The position numbers and the translations under genes are program-made. A DNA stretch of 64,000 nucleotides, taken from the NCBI GenBank assembly GCA_963580455.1, contig OY756970.1:20336001-20400000 (forward strand). The letters are read 5' to 3'. The DNA comes from Euonymus europaeus. Taxonomy: Eukaryota > Streptophyta > Magnoliopsida > Celastrales > Celastraceae. The notes under the pieces are model-generated. The model worked only from the letters and a program-made list of their open reading frames with translations. It was not told the DNA's origin and searched no databases. Shown piece after piece: positions 49,197 through 60,044 of this stretch. Positions within the stretch are counted from its first letter, which is position 1. Each line of letters begins with the position of its first letter.

Positions 49197-49561
49197 AGCT
49201 TTGCTGGTTTTTTTTTTGAAAGCAAAATCAGCATATATTAACCAATTTTGGGAAAACATTCAGTTACATAAAGAGAATTTATCTCCTCAGGGATATCATC
49301 AGATATAATACATGATTGAGCAGATCCAATAAGACGTCAGCCGGTATTCAAACTGAGGAAGAAGTTCTTGAATCTCTTGTAGAATAAAACCATAGGAGTT
49401 GATTGGGCCTTTTGTAGGCATGATACAATTACAGCTGCATCACCTTCAATGTGAATATGACCAAGGTTGTGGTCGTTGGCTATTTGTAAACCTTTGAGGA
49501 AGGCCAATGCTTCAATTACCATTGATCCATTCGCGTCTCTAATGACCAAGCTTTGCTGGTT
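49197..49561 (-). mobile_element. 5'-truncated LINE with RNase H-like fragment, 13-bp target duplication
   Basis: The insert (49210-49548) is flanked by AGCTTTGCTGGTT at 49197-49209 and 49549-49561. It ends in a poly-A tail on the minus strand. The minus-strand frame (49549-49337) reads GSMVIEALAFLKGLQIANDH, followed by IHIEGDAAVIVSCLQ. This is the RNase H-like domain found at the end of plant L1 ORF2. It is dead on arrival because the 5' part is missing. Confidence 0.88.
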
Positions 49562-50940
49562 AAACTACTACTAGTTATTATGTAAATTGAAAAACGAAGA
49601 ACGAGACTCCTGATGCATTTTTTTTAAAACACATAACTATACTCATGGATTCGTATATTTTGAACACTTAAGTTAGACCTAAATTCAGATCGGATAGTTC
49701 ATGTGCATAGTCCACTGACGCATAAGGCTAAGGCCCAACACGAAACTAATGAAAATAGAAATCGACTGAGATCGATGATGAGAAGGATTATTTATTAACA
49801 CTTTCATGCATGAATGTAAAATATTTTAATTACAAGCATCAATAATTAATAGAGATTGCCACAGGTTGCATACAATTAATATGTCAATGTAAAAAAGGTG
49901 ACAAGCTAGCTGTTATCATAATGTAGAAAGTGGCAACTTGGGGACAACTTTAGAACCGACATTCAATTTGATGCTTATGCAGAAAGATAAGGATATCCGA
50001 ACAGAACCCCAGATTGGGATTTGAAAATGACTCGAGAGACATCTCTCCAGCAACAGCAACATCACAGTTTAATCATCCGCACAACATATTCGTAGTTATT
50101 GTTGGTCACTCTAACCACTCTCCTTACTTTGTGGGTCATTCTTGTATTTTTTTAATCCGCAGGTCAAATGAGACGATTTTCACATATTACATGATATATG
50201 ATTTGTCTGCAATTCTCTAAGTATTACATAAACTGGTAAAAATTGTGTATATTTTGGTACAAGATCTGCTTGCATCTTGGAATAAGGTTTTAGTACGTCT
50301 TGTTTGACCAAGTGGTAGTTTGTCTCTTGTATTAGTTTAATCCTGACATAAAATAGTTTTATAGTGATGATGATATACACTTGAGAGTGATCCAATTTTG
50401 TTTTTCATGGGTAAAGACTAAAGAGAGGTAATCGGGGTCTGTTGTAGTTTTTCTACAGTGGACCCTGCTGTAAATCATTTTTTACATATTAATATGTTTT
50501 CTTTTATTTTTTAAAAATTATACATGTGTTCTGATCCAGATTACTAGTCTAACGGTATATTATTTGTACAAAATAAAAATTAAATGAATATTAAAAAAGT
50601 TACAATAATTTTGAACCTTTAAATGTAAACTCGAAACATTTTTATCTCAATTTTCACTATCCATTTGATTTTTTTTATACAAATAATATACTTTTGAACT
50701 TTTAACCTTGATAAGAACACATTCGTAATTTTTAAATAATAAAATATTTTTCCCTGGACAAAAATCCCTCTACAGTGGAACCAGCTGAAAAAAAATGGGG
50801 CATTTGTACGCCGGTACATGAATATTGACTTTTGGGCAAAAAAGTATGGCGCCAAATTCTTATTCCACTTTTAGTCACATTTTTTGTTGTTTGCCAAAAG
50901 TGCCCCTCTGTCAGTAAATACACATTGAGAAACATGATAC
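49562..50940. other. AT-rich intergenic DNA
   Basis: I see no gene. The words TCTACAGTGGA (about 50453) and CTCTACAGTGGAAC (about 50769) repeat in this stretch and might belong to an old transposon. Confidence 0.35.
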
Positions 50941-53500
50941 CCACCTTTTATCTTTTAGGCGTAATACCCAACACTAGTTCATTTATTGTCTCGTGAACTG
51001 TGCTACGTTTGTATCACAAAATTTAAAGTATATTTGATTGTCTCGTTAACCGTGATACTTTTTCACAAAATTCAAATTTTATTTCATTGTCTCGTGAATT
51101 GTGATACTCTAACATGCATGATACTCAAACAATGCTATTACGATCGTAATGTGATGCCTTTGTGATACCCTTCTGATACCCACGATGTTACGATGGTTAG
51201 TCTTATGTTATTGCACCATTATTTTTGTCACCATATCATGTTTGATAATTTGTGATATATTTATGATTAATCTATGATACTCATCTATACTATGTTGAAC
51301 ACCGAGATTTCCTGTGAGAATGTTGATTGCTTTGTGATACCTCCGTGATATCTCTATGTAATACATATTTCAAAATCTTGTTACGCAAAACTTTGAAAGC
51401 AACGATTGTTAACCAATTTCAAATTCAAATTCAAATTGTAAATCATTCAAACTGTAGATGCCAAAATGACGTGATACCCAAAGTCATTTTCAAATTCGTG
51501 ATACCCAAATTCAATTATAAATTCGTAATACCCAATTACTCATATCCAGTTGATAAACTTCTCCATGCACCAAAACAACGCAACTCCTCCGGCAACGATA
51601 TCTGTGATGCCTAAACACTGAGAATGTTACTTGAAATTGATGCACTAATTGTAGCTTTGCGATACTTTTGTAATACCTCTGTGCTATCTCGATACAGTGA
51701 TGATACCAGGGAAAAGGAAGAAACTATAAACATACCATATTATAGGTCAAGCCTTCAAGAGGTTGTTGGCCGTATTGAAGAACTCTCACTGAGTAACGAC
51801 ATACTGGAAAACAAAAGAAAAAGAGGTGACCAACAATTTTATTGAAAGTAGGTTTAAGTTTACTCTAAGGCTGACAAAATCAATCATAGAAACCCCAAGT
51901 GAAAGAAGTTGTAGGCAATAAAAAAGATGATGAAGATTACTTGTGTCGGCTTATAGTGCTTTACCTTCTTGAATCAAAGTATCTTAAGGGTATCACAAAA
52001 ACACTACTGAAACAGTCTTCCCTGCAGCCAAAAAAACCAAATCAAATATCAACAAAGCATAAATATATCTTAAGAGTATCACACAAACAATACTACTAAA
52101 ACTGGCTTTCTTGCAATAAAAAAATCAAACAAAATTTCAACAAAAAATAAAGGTATCTTAAGTGTATCACAAAAATAAAACTATTGAAACAACATTTCTT
52201 GCAGCCAAAAAAATAAAACCAAATATCAAAAAAGTATAAATCTCACAAAAAATACATACAATACCTTTGAAGACAACTAAAAAACAAAAAAGATACATCT
52301 CCAAGTATCTTAAAGGTATCAAAAAAATAATAGTACTGAAACAGCCTTTCTGCAACCAAATCATCGTCCGCTATCACTATAAACAGGAGACAGTATAAAC
52401 AAAATCACCAAGGTATCGTACGAATATCACATAATAAAAAAATACTGAAAAATCTTTATTTACAACCAAAAAATAAAAAATCAGCAAAACATATACTTCA
52501 CCAAAAATACATACATATAGTACAGAAAACCTAAAAAACAAAGCATCTTAAGAAAAATGCTAAAAAGGAAAATAGAAAAAATTAAAAATTCAAACCCAAC
52601 ATACTGAAACAAGCTTCCCTGTAACCAAAAAATATAACACTAACAAAATATAAAACTCACCAAAAATACATACAGTACAAAACAAGTAAAAAACAAATAA
52701 TCTAAAGAACAATATGAAAAAGAAAAACATCGTCCGCTGTCACTATAAACATGAGACAGTATGAACAAAATCACTAAGGTATCGTATGAGTATCACATAA
52801 TAAAAAATACTAAAAAAATTCTTTACAACCAAAAAATAAAAAATCAACAAAACATATATCTCCCAAAAAATACATACATACAGCACAGAAAACCTAAAAA
52901 GCAAATCATTTTAAGAACAATGCAAAGAAGGAAAAAAAAATAGAAATTCAAACTCAACCTACTTAAATAAGCTTCTCTCTAACCAAAAAACATAACACCA
53001 ACAAAGCATGAAACTTTCAAAAATACATCACACCCCAACATAACAAGAAATACTTCTAAAGAATTCTTAAATCATGAGAAAAACACAATCCGCCATCACT
53101 ACAAACAACACACAATATGAACAAAATCATCAGGTTATCATACGAGTATCACACAAAAATAAAAACTGAAAATGTCATCCCTGCAACGAAACAACAAACA
53201 ATCAACAAAAAAACAACTTTGAAAAAAAAAATAGTGTACAGAACAAAAACCGAACAGATATTCACTCAAAAAATGAATACCCAACTGATACTTACCCAAG
53301 ACCGACCACCGACGAAGACACCAAGTTAGATCCAGCCCTCGCGTCGCCGGTGGACACTCATTCTCTCATGACAAAACCAACAGCAGCTCCACCATCAATA
53401 GCATTCCGTACGTGGCTCTATATCACTTAAAAACGAAGACCCAGTCGATACCTACCCAAGATTGACCGCCGACGAAGATATCCTGTTAGATCCGTTGTCA
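50940..53500. repeat. GTATCAC-rich degenerate tandem array
   Basis: About 2.5 kb is dominated by the word GTGATAC in the left part and its complement GTATCAC in the right part. In the right half three degenerate units of about 360 bp can be aligned, starting near 52362, 52728 and 53085. Each begins with a CATCGTCCGC-like word, then CACTATAAAC, ATGAACAAAATCAC and a GTATCG/GTATCA string. A further pair of similar blocks (CCAAG, then GACCG and CGACGAAGA) lies at about 53293 and 53451. There is no coding signal. I cannot assign a family. Confidence 0.6.
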
Positions 53501-54182
53501 CCACCTTCAACTCTCCTTCTCTCCCAACAATGCACAGTACTAATTCTAAGAACGAGACAAACTCTGAGATCACAAAAAATGAAAGGTAGCTTTGTCATTA
53601 ATAAAAAATTATTTAGACTTAAAATTATAAAGTTATTCTTTTTTTGACCTCAAAACAATTAAAAAAATTTGTCTGATTTTTTTACAAATATGTATGTAAA
53701 ATGTAAAAGTAGAGTTAATGACAATTTACTTAAAAAGGCCCCGCCCGCCCACTAAAGGGGCCCGATTATAACAATTTCCACATCAATGGGCTCCTCGCAG
53801 GCCCATTAGAGTTAAGGCTCATCATCAGCTGAGGTGACGTCATACTCATTATAGCTCTGAGCTTCCCAACGCACAAAATAACAAGACCAGCCGAAGCATT
53901 CAAGAATGCGAGGGAGCTGCCTCTTCACAATACTCGTCCCGTAAACAAAAACTATTGCCCTTTTGTTTTCAAAGGAATTCTTCTTTCTTTTCGAAGCAAT
54001 TTCTGTTTCTTACATGTTGTCCAAGTCTCACAAACCCTTCAAACACGATAACCCAGAAAACCACAAGATTCGGTCAATGTGACTGGCAAAACTGTATCTC
54101 AACATGTATTTATAGATCTGCGATGGGGTTGTCATCCTTTGGGGTTGTAGTCTTGTAGAGGTTTTGGAATTGTAGACGAAGA
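53501..54182. other. Promoter and leader of the NAD carrier gene, with a short upstream ORF
   Basis: An upstream ATG at 54123 opens an 11-codon frame (MGLSSFGVVVL, stop at 54158) ending 24 bases before the main start at 54183. Such a uORF may lower translation. The region at 53730-53830 is GC-richer. Confidence 0.45.
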
Positions 54183-57100
54183 ATGAGTGAAGCTAGGAAA
54201 TCGTCTCATGGTCGGAGTCCCATGGAATTATTCTTCCATGCCGGAGCTGGCGCCTCTGCAGGTTTACTCACTGCTGTCGTTAAATTTTTGTTTGGGTTTC
54301 TTTTAAATTGTAGTATTTATTTATTTTTTTCTCCGCAATTCAAGCAATTTTTGAAAATTTTAGTAGTTAATTTTGGGAGCGAAATCATGGATTTATTGAG
54401 TGTCGCATTGCATGCTATGGTAGTTTCTTGGTACTCTGCGTTAGTTTTGATCATCGCTTAATTTATGTAATTTTGCAGGCGCGATTGCGGCGACTTTTGT
54501 GTGCCCCTTGGATGTGATTAAGACAAGGCTACAAGTCCATGGCCTACCTCAAGCTCCCGTGTCTGGTCGCAGAGGTATACCAGAATCCTTTTGGCCGCAA
54601 GCATGCGGACTTAAGTTATTTGTTTTCTATAGCATTAATTAGTGTGCCTATTGGAAATAAGCAGTTCTGTAGAGCTCATTCTTAAAGAGTTTATATGAGA
54701 AAGGGACATATTGCGAGGTAATGGATGGAATGGAACCATTGTCAGATGGCTCCTCGTAATATCAAACCTCTTTGATGATTAGTTGCTTATCTTTGCAGTT
54801 TAGAATGACTTACATTGAACTTTCATAGAGACGACTCATTAATCATAATGTCATGAATAGTAGTTCCATCAAAGGAGCATTATTCAATCGATCCCTCTGT
54901 CTGTGAAATAGATGATCTCGATTGGGAGGAAGAGGAACAATAGAGTCTTCAATAACAATGAATCCTCTCTTTTTTTCTTTCTGTTTCAAACGTGACATTC
55001 AAATGGTAAATCTTTTCTTCATGCATCGATGAGCTATTTTCTACCTTGTCTACCTTCAGGTAGTATCATTATCACAAGCTTACAGAACATAGTGAGGACT
55101 GAAGGCCTCAGGGGAATGTATCGTGGACTCTCTCCAACTTTATTAGCCCTCCTTCCGAACTGGGCAGTGAGTGTTACTCATAGCATTTCCTGTTATCACC
55201 TTGTCATTTGTTTGCTTCATGTTTATTCTTCTGAAATGATGTGATTAGAGTTTTTTTTATGCTATCAATGATGCCAAAAAGTGTAGTTTCCGTAAACTTG
55301 CAACTAAATACGATATCCCAAGACTATATGATACATTCGAAAAAAAATTCCTCTTTTTCTTTAAGTTTCTTGCATTGATAGTTACTACTTATTTTTACTA
55401 TATTGTCTTAAGCCAATTTTCTCGTCAAAAGTTCTCACGGAGTCACAGTGGTCAAGCTCATTGAGTGTTTAATTCGACCTGTATTTTGACTAAAGGGAAT
55501 TTTCATGCAATAAACTGATGCAATCATGTTGGAAATTTTCATTAAGGAAGCACACCATCCTCCCTCTCCCTTGGGAAAAGATAAGGAATGAGACTTGTTC
55601 TTGAACTCATCCTTCCACTTTCAAGAACAAATCCCAAATTTTCTTTTAAAAATTACTTTGATAGCATTGCCTAGATTTATTTCTTGAGTTGATTAGTACA
55701 AACTGTCTTGTATCTCTGCCCAAATCCGAAATCCTATATGTACTTTTTATAGTTCTCTCAGTGACGAAGGTGCTCATTTCATTTTTAGGTGTATTTTGCA
55801 GTCTATGAGCAACTAAAAGACCTACTTCATTCACATGGTTGGTTTTTTCCCATGGTTGCTAGCTGCTTTATGGGTTGTGATCATCTCTATCGCATGAAGG
55901 CAGTTGATCCTTTTTGGTGGGTGGGGTTATAAACTTTTTATGTCCTACTGCAGGTGATGGCAATGGTCAACTCACAATTGGTGCTAATATGGTAGCTGCT
56001 GCAGGAGCTGGAGCTGCAACATCTATTGTAACAAATCCGTTGTGGGTTGTTAAGACCAGACTCCAAGTAAGCCTAACATTCTTACATCCTTGATATTTTT
56101 TATGTGCATTAGGAACAGACGTCTATGGTTTTACATATATCTCTTTTCTAATTGGTTGCCCAATCCTTAATTTTGTTGTCTATTTTTGGCCTAAAGTTTG
56201 CACTGTCAAAATTGTAAAAACTCTTCTTGAAAGTCCAAGGAAAGAAAGTACCCTGTTTTGGAGAATTTGCTTCACATTAATATTAGTTTTAACTGTATAA
56301 CGGAAAGAATATAACCAAAACTATGAATGCTAAAACAGTTTATATCACATTCGGGCTTCTCTTTTTAACCAACTTGACAAGTTTTTGGTCACGTGACCCA
56401 ATGGTAGAGTTGTAGAGATGCAACCTAGAGGTCGCATATTCAATTCTTGGAAATAGCCTCTCCACATATTTTGTGTGTAAGGTCGGTGTACATCATGTTT
56501 GTCCCCTCGCCCACAGCGAAACTTTTCTGCACGGGATTTTTTTCTTCTCTTCATCAATAGTTCTAGCATGGGTCTATCATCCTGGTTTTTCTTTTAAAAT
56601 TTAAAGGGCCTGATTTAGTTGTGTGTTGTGATACATTACATTCTTCCTGACCCTAATATTGCTTATAGTGACCCGATACTTGATATCTTTTTAACCCTTG
56701 ACACTCTAATCTGGACATCGATTTGTATTCTGTTGTTTCTAGACACAAGGAATGAGGCCAGGTGTGGTTCCTTACAAAAACGTATTTTCTGCTTTGAGAA
56801 GAATCACACACGAGGAAGGCATACGAGGACTCTATAGGTCAGTGTCGAGTAGTAACTTGAAATGCAAATTTGGATCTAGTTCCTTGGGCATTCCAATTTT
56901 TAACATTAAAAAGAATAATTTTAACTGTAGATGCATTAACTAGATATGTACTATTTCTTTTGCAACTGACTGATTGATCTCATATTTTCTGGAAACATTT
57001 TGCAAGCATTGTTTACTTAAAGTTTGTTTTTCAGTTCTGTATCTAAACACTGTGTCTGAAACAGTGGCATTCTTCCTTCGTTGGCTGGGATAAGCCATGT

Positions 57101-57678
57101 TGCAATTCAATTTCCTGCATATGAGAAGATCAAGTCTTACATGGCCAAGATGGGTAATGTTTCTTACAATCCATTTTTTTGGGTTCTGGTGCATGGTATG
57201 CAATATTCTGTTGTGAATTGGTGCTAATCATTATAATTTAATTTTTCAGATAATACCACGGTTGATAATCTGAGTCCTGGAGATGTTGCAATTGCTTCCT
57301 CAGTAGCCAAAGTACTTGCCTCTGTGTTGACATACCCACATGAGGTATTTTTGTCCTCCCTTCCCCCACACAATCCCACCTTTGTTGTGCATGAATTTGT
57401 CTCTGCTTCTGGCTGAAATCTCGTCCTACATCGTCAAAATGTTAAATATCATATCCCAGGTTGTGCGTTCAAGGCTTCAAGAGCAAGTTTATGTCAGACA
57501 TCATGATGCTCAGTATGCTGGTGTTGTTGACTGCATTAAAAAGGTGTTCCGCAAGGAAGGTTTTCCTGGTTTTTACCGCGGTTGTGCAACTAATCTGTTG
57601 AGAACGACTCCCTCTGCTGTTATTACATTTACTAGTTATGAGATGATACATAGGTTTCTGCAGCGCAATATACCATAA
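54183..57678 (+). CDS. NDT2: Mitochondrial-carrier-family NAD+ transporter, NDT2-like
   Basis: Nine exons fit: 54183-54261, 54479-54574, 55060-55166, 55789-55837, 55954-56066, 56743-56837, 57065-57153, 57250-57344 and 57460-57678. They code for about 313 residues, the normal length. The three carrier repeats are visible by their signatures PLDVIKTR (36-43), PLWVVKTR (139-146, with Trp in place of the acidic residue, typical of the NAD/folate/pyrimidine nucleotide branch) and PHEVVRSR (239-246). The protein should have six membrane helices. It is predicted to import NAD+ in exchange for ADP or [23 protein letters not shown] and the [12 protein letters not shown] stretch favour NDT2 (mitochondrial, At1g25380) over NDT1, but the C-terminal tail is shorter than Arabidopsis NDT2. 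It ends convergent to a DUF1639 gene. Confidence 0.93.
56385..56550 (+). mobile_element. tRNA-derived SINE (Au-like)
   Basis: It shows CAATGGTAGAGTTGTAGAGA (A-box region), GATGCAACCTAGAGGTCGCA, ATTCAATTCTTGG (B-box region), AAATAGCCTCTCCACATA, and then GTAAGGTCGGTGTACATCAT. The words match the Au SINE family as I remember it. It sits in intron 5 of the NDT2-like gene, in sense orientation. This is the clearest of the four copies. Confidence 0.7.
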
Positions 57679-58594
57679 TATACAAAGCATCCAAATTCCT
57701 AGCCGGAAGCTGATAGCAGTCTGAAGCGTCAGCAGGTAAATGGAGGCACTAAAGAGGGTAACAACACTGTTTTGCAGCAATCACAAAATCAAATGATATA
57801 ACCCACCCAATATCTCTTGGAGACAAATAATGTGTCTCCTAGAAATTGATTGATTATTGTTCTTATTTCTTTCCATTAATTTTTTTTGGCCCATATCCCA
57901 ATTGTATGGGGAAATTTTCCATAAAATAGGATTATGATTCTCCAATGTCATAGCTAATAAAAGTGTGTACCATCTTCTTCAATATGATTCTCTTCGCTTT
58001 ACTGCCTATGATGGTTCTCTGCATTTACTAGTCCATCACAGGATTATAATTGATAGAAGAAAACCTTTTTGGGTGGTCTGTATAATCGATAGATTCAGGC
58101 CATAAAGAAAAGCCGAGTGAACCGCTTTGAATAGCTTTGTGAGAAAATGAAGTGTGATGCAAAGTGAAAGATGGGACTATTATATCCACCATTCCAAGAC
58201 AAATCTTACTGCAAGAATAATATCCACCCACGTCCCACTGCATCTCAAATACATGCCTTTTTCTATAGGAGAAGTCATGTCTCTACTTTACTTGAGGTTC
58301 TGCCTTATCGCTGCTTGTCGTCAAAAGTTGAAGTTTATGCTTTAATTTGTAACCAGATACCCTCCATTTATGAAATTTTTGTTAGCAATGCGTTCATAGA
58401 ACTGCACAAATTGACCATTGTAAAATTAGCAAATTTCGATTCACTGGAGATTGGACCAAACTATTAGAGGGAAAATAACTGATAATGGAAACTTTGAAAG
58501 CATAAACAAAATGTTTGCATTACTGGATTCATGACGAGAGGAGTTCCAAATGGAAATTATGATCAGAGCAACAATACTTTTAATTAATATAATT
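57679..58594. other. 3' spacer of convergent NDT2-like and DUF1639 genes
   Basis: It should hold both 3' untranslated regions. Short frames in it look random. Nothing else is visible. Confidence 0.45.
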
Positions 58595-59083
58595 TTACTC
58601 GGGAATTGCAACGAGCATGGGGCGCCAAGCCCTCCTCAATAGAATTCTGTGCCTAAATCCAACCCATGCCGGTCTTGGGGAACCGGGTTCATCTTTCAAA
58701 CTGCGAAAACTATCTCCGCTAATTTTTGATGCAAATGATCCTTCGCTGTGGACTCCGATCATGCTTGTTGTTTTTGTATTGTCGGCTTCGGATTCTAAAG
58801 ATGGCGTTAACACAAACAAATCCTTCAGTGTGCGTCCTGGCAATTCCTTGTTGCTCTTCTTCTCAGCCAGATCTCCTGTTACCACGATCGTTGTCGGCTG
58901 ATTCGAGAACTGATGCCGGCGAGGAGGTGAGCGGCAGCGGCTGGAGTTCCGGCTGAGTAGCATACGCAAGGTTGTTTTCCGGCGACGGAACTGGACCAAA
59001 GGGCTAGTCCTAGGGCTTCGTGTTGGACTCGGCGCCACACCGCATTGCGTCGCCAGCAGCTTGAATTTCTGTAGCGTCGCCAT
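58595..59083 (-). CDS. DUF1639 family protein
   Basis: A single-exon frame of 162 residues. It is basic and Ser/Arg-rich at the N-terminus (RSPRTSPLVQFRRRKTTLR) and ends with GFRHRILLRRAWRPMLVAIPE, the conserved DUF1639 C-terminal motif. The family is plant-specific and of unknown function. There is no signal peptide or membrane segment, and the low-complexity basic composition suggests a disordered, perhaps nuclear protein. By memory its Arabidopsis counterparts are At1g25370 and At1g68340, which fits the neighbouring genes. Confidence 0.88.
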   Translation of the reverse strand: MATLQKFKLLATQCGVAPSPTRSPRTSPLVQFRRRKTTLRMLLSRNSSRCRSPPRRHQFSNQPTTIVVTGDLAEKKSNKELPGRTLKDLFVLTPSLESEADNTKTTSMIGVHSEGSFASKISGDSFRSLKDEPGSPRPAWVGFRHRILLRRAWRPMLVAIPE

Positions 59084-60044
59084 TTTTCAGGTTCTCTCTC
59101 AAAATTCTTTAAACTCTGAGTTAAATAAGAGTTCGCGAATTGGGGTATATTTTTTGCGTGCGGCTTGGAATTCTCTCTTTCTTTCTTCTCGGTCTTCTTT
59201 TCAAAGTACGTGCGTGATTTGAATGGGATTGGCAACAAGAGTAGAAGAGAAGGGGAGAGACAAAAAGAGTGTGATGGGGGGCTCAATTTTCCAAGAAAAT
59301 TCTTAAATCCACGACTCATGAAAAACAGGCACTTTTTCGTATTCTTTGTCTCAGTGGAAAACACAGCATATGTCGAAAAGACCATATTGATCCCTCCTTG
59401 AGTTACAAAAAGAACCAATACGGCACATGAAGTTAGGGTATTTCGGACATTGTGTTGTTGTCGGTCATTGTCATTGCTGCTACAGAACAACCCTTTGAAC
59501 TCTTTTTGACGCTTGACTGAACTTTTTTGCCACTTCCCTCTCTCTGAAATTTCTAATTTTTGCAGTTCCAGAAACCGAGTCATGCAATAGTGCCATTCAT
59601 TTTAAGTACCTGCCAATGCTGGACTACTGTTGGATTTCGATGGCTGCTTACACATTTATTATCAGAATTAGATGAAGGCATCCACCCTTGCAAACATGTT
59701 TAACTTAGAATTGTCAGATTCTCAATACCCATAGGAGGTAAAGCCAAAACAAGATATATATGTTGGTGATTGAGTGGATACTCAAAACAACATGAACTGA
59801 CGAGTATAGAAGAACTAGATGTGAGGTGCAGAATAACCTCTCTTCGACTTGAGCAATGGAGGTTCTTTCACTGATGTGGCCAGTAGCTAATCAGTATTTT
59901 TTATATGTTTGATTGTTGCCCATTCTACTATTTGCATCCCCTCCAACCTCGAGAAGATCTGAATAACCAATAAATATGACCCTTTATTTGGTCTACTAAT
60001 GAATCTTACTGCACATTCTATTCGGCAAAATGGAAGGAAGAACT
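59084..60044. other. Upstream region of DUF1639 and 3' flank of the LRK10L-type kinase
   Basis: It holds the likely promoter and leader of the DUF1639 gene (about 59.08-59.6 kb) and then the 3' untranslated region of the kinase gene. No additional gene is recognised. Confidence 0.4.

Noticed and set aside
49337..49549. Stand-alone RNase H gene
   Set aside because: The fragment is bounded exactly by a target-site duplication and a poly-A tail, so it is a truncated LINE copy and not a host gene.
51000..53500. CRISPR-like regular repeats
   Set aside because: Units are long, degenerate and unevenly spaced, and the setting is a plant nuclear genome.
58879..59583. Minus-strand frame of 234 codons overlapping the DUF1639 gene
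   Set aside because: It is out of frame with the recognised DUF1639 protein and most of it lies in the probable leader.
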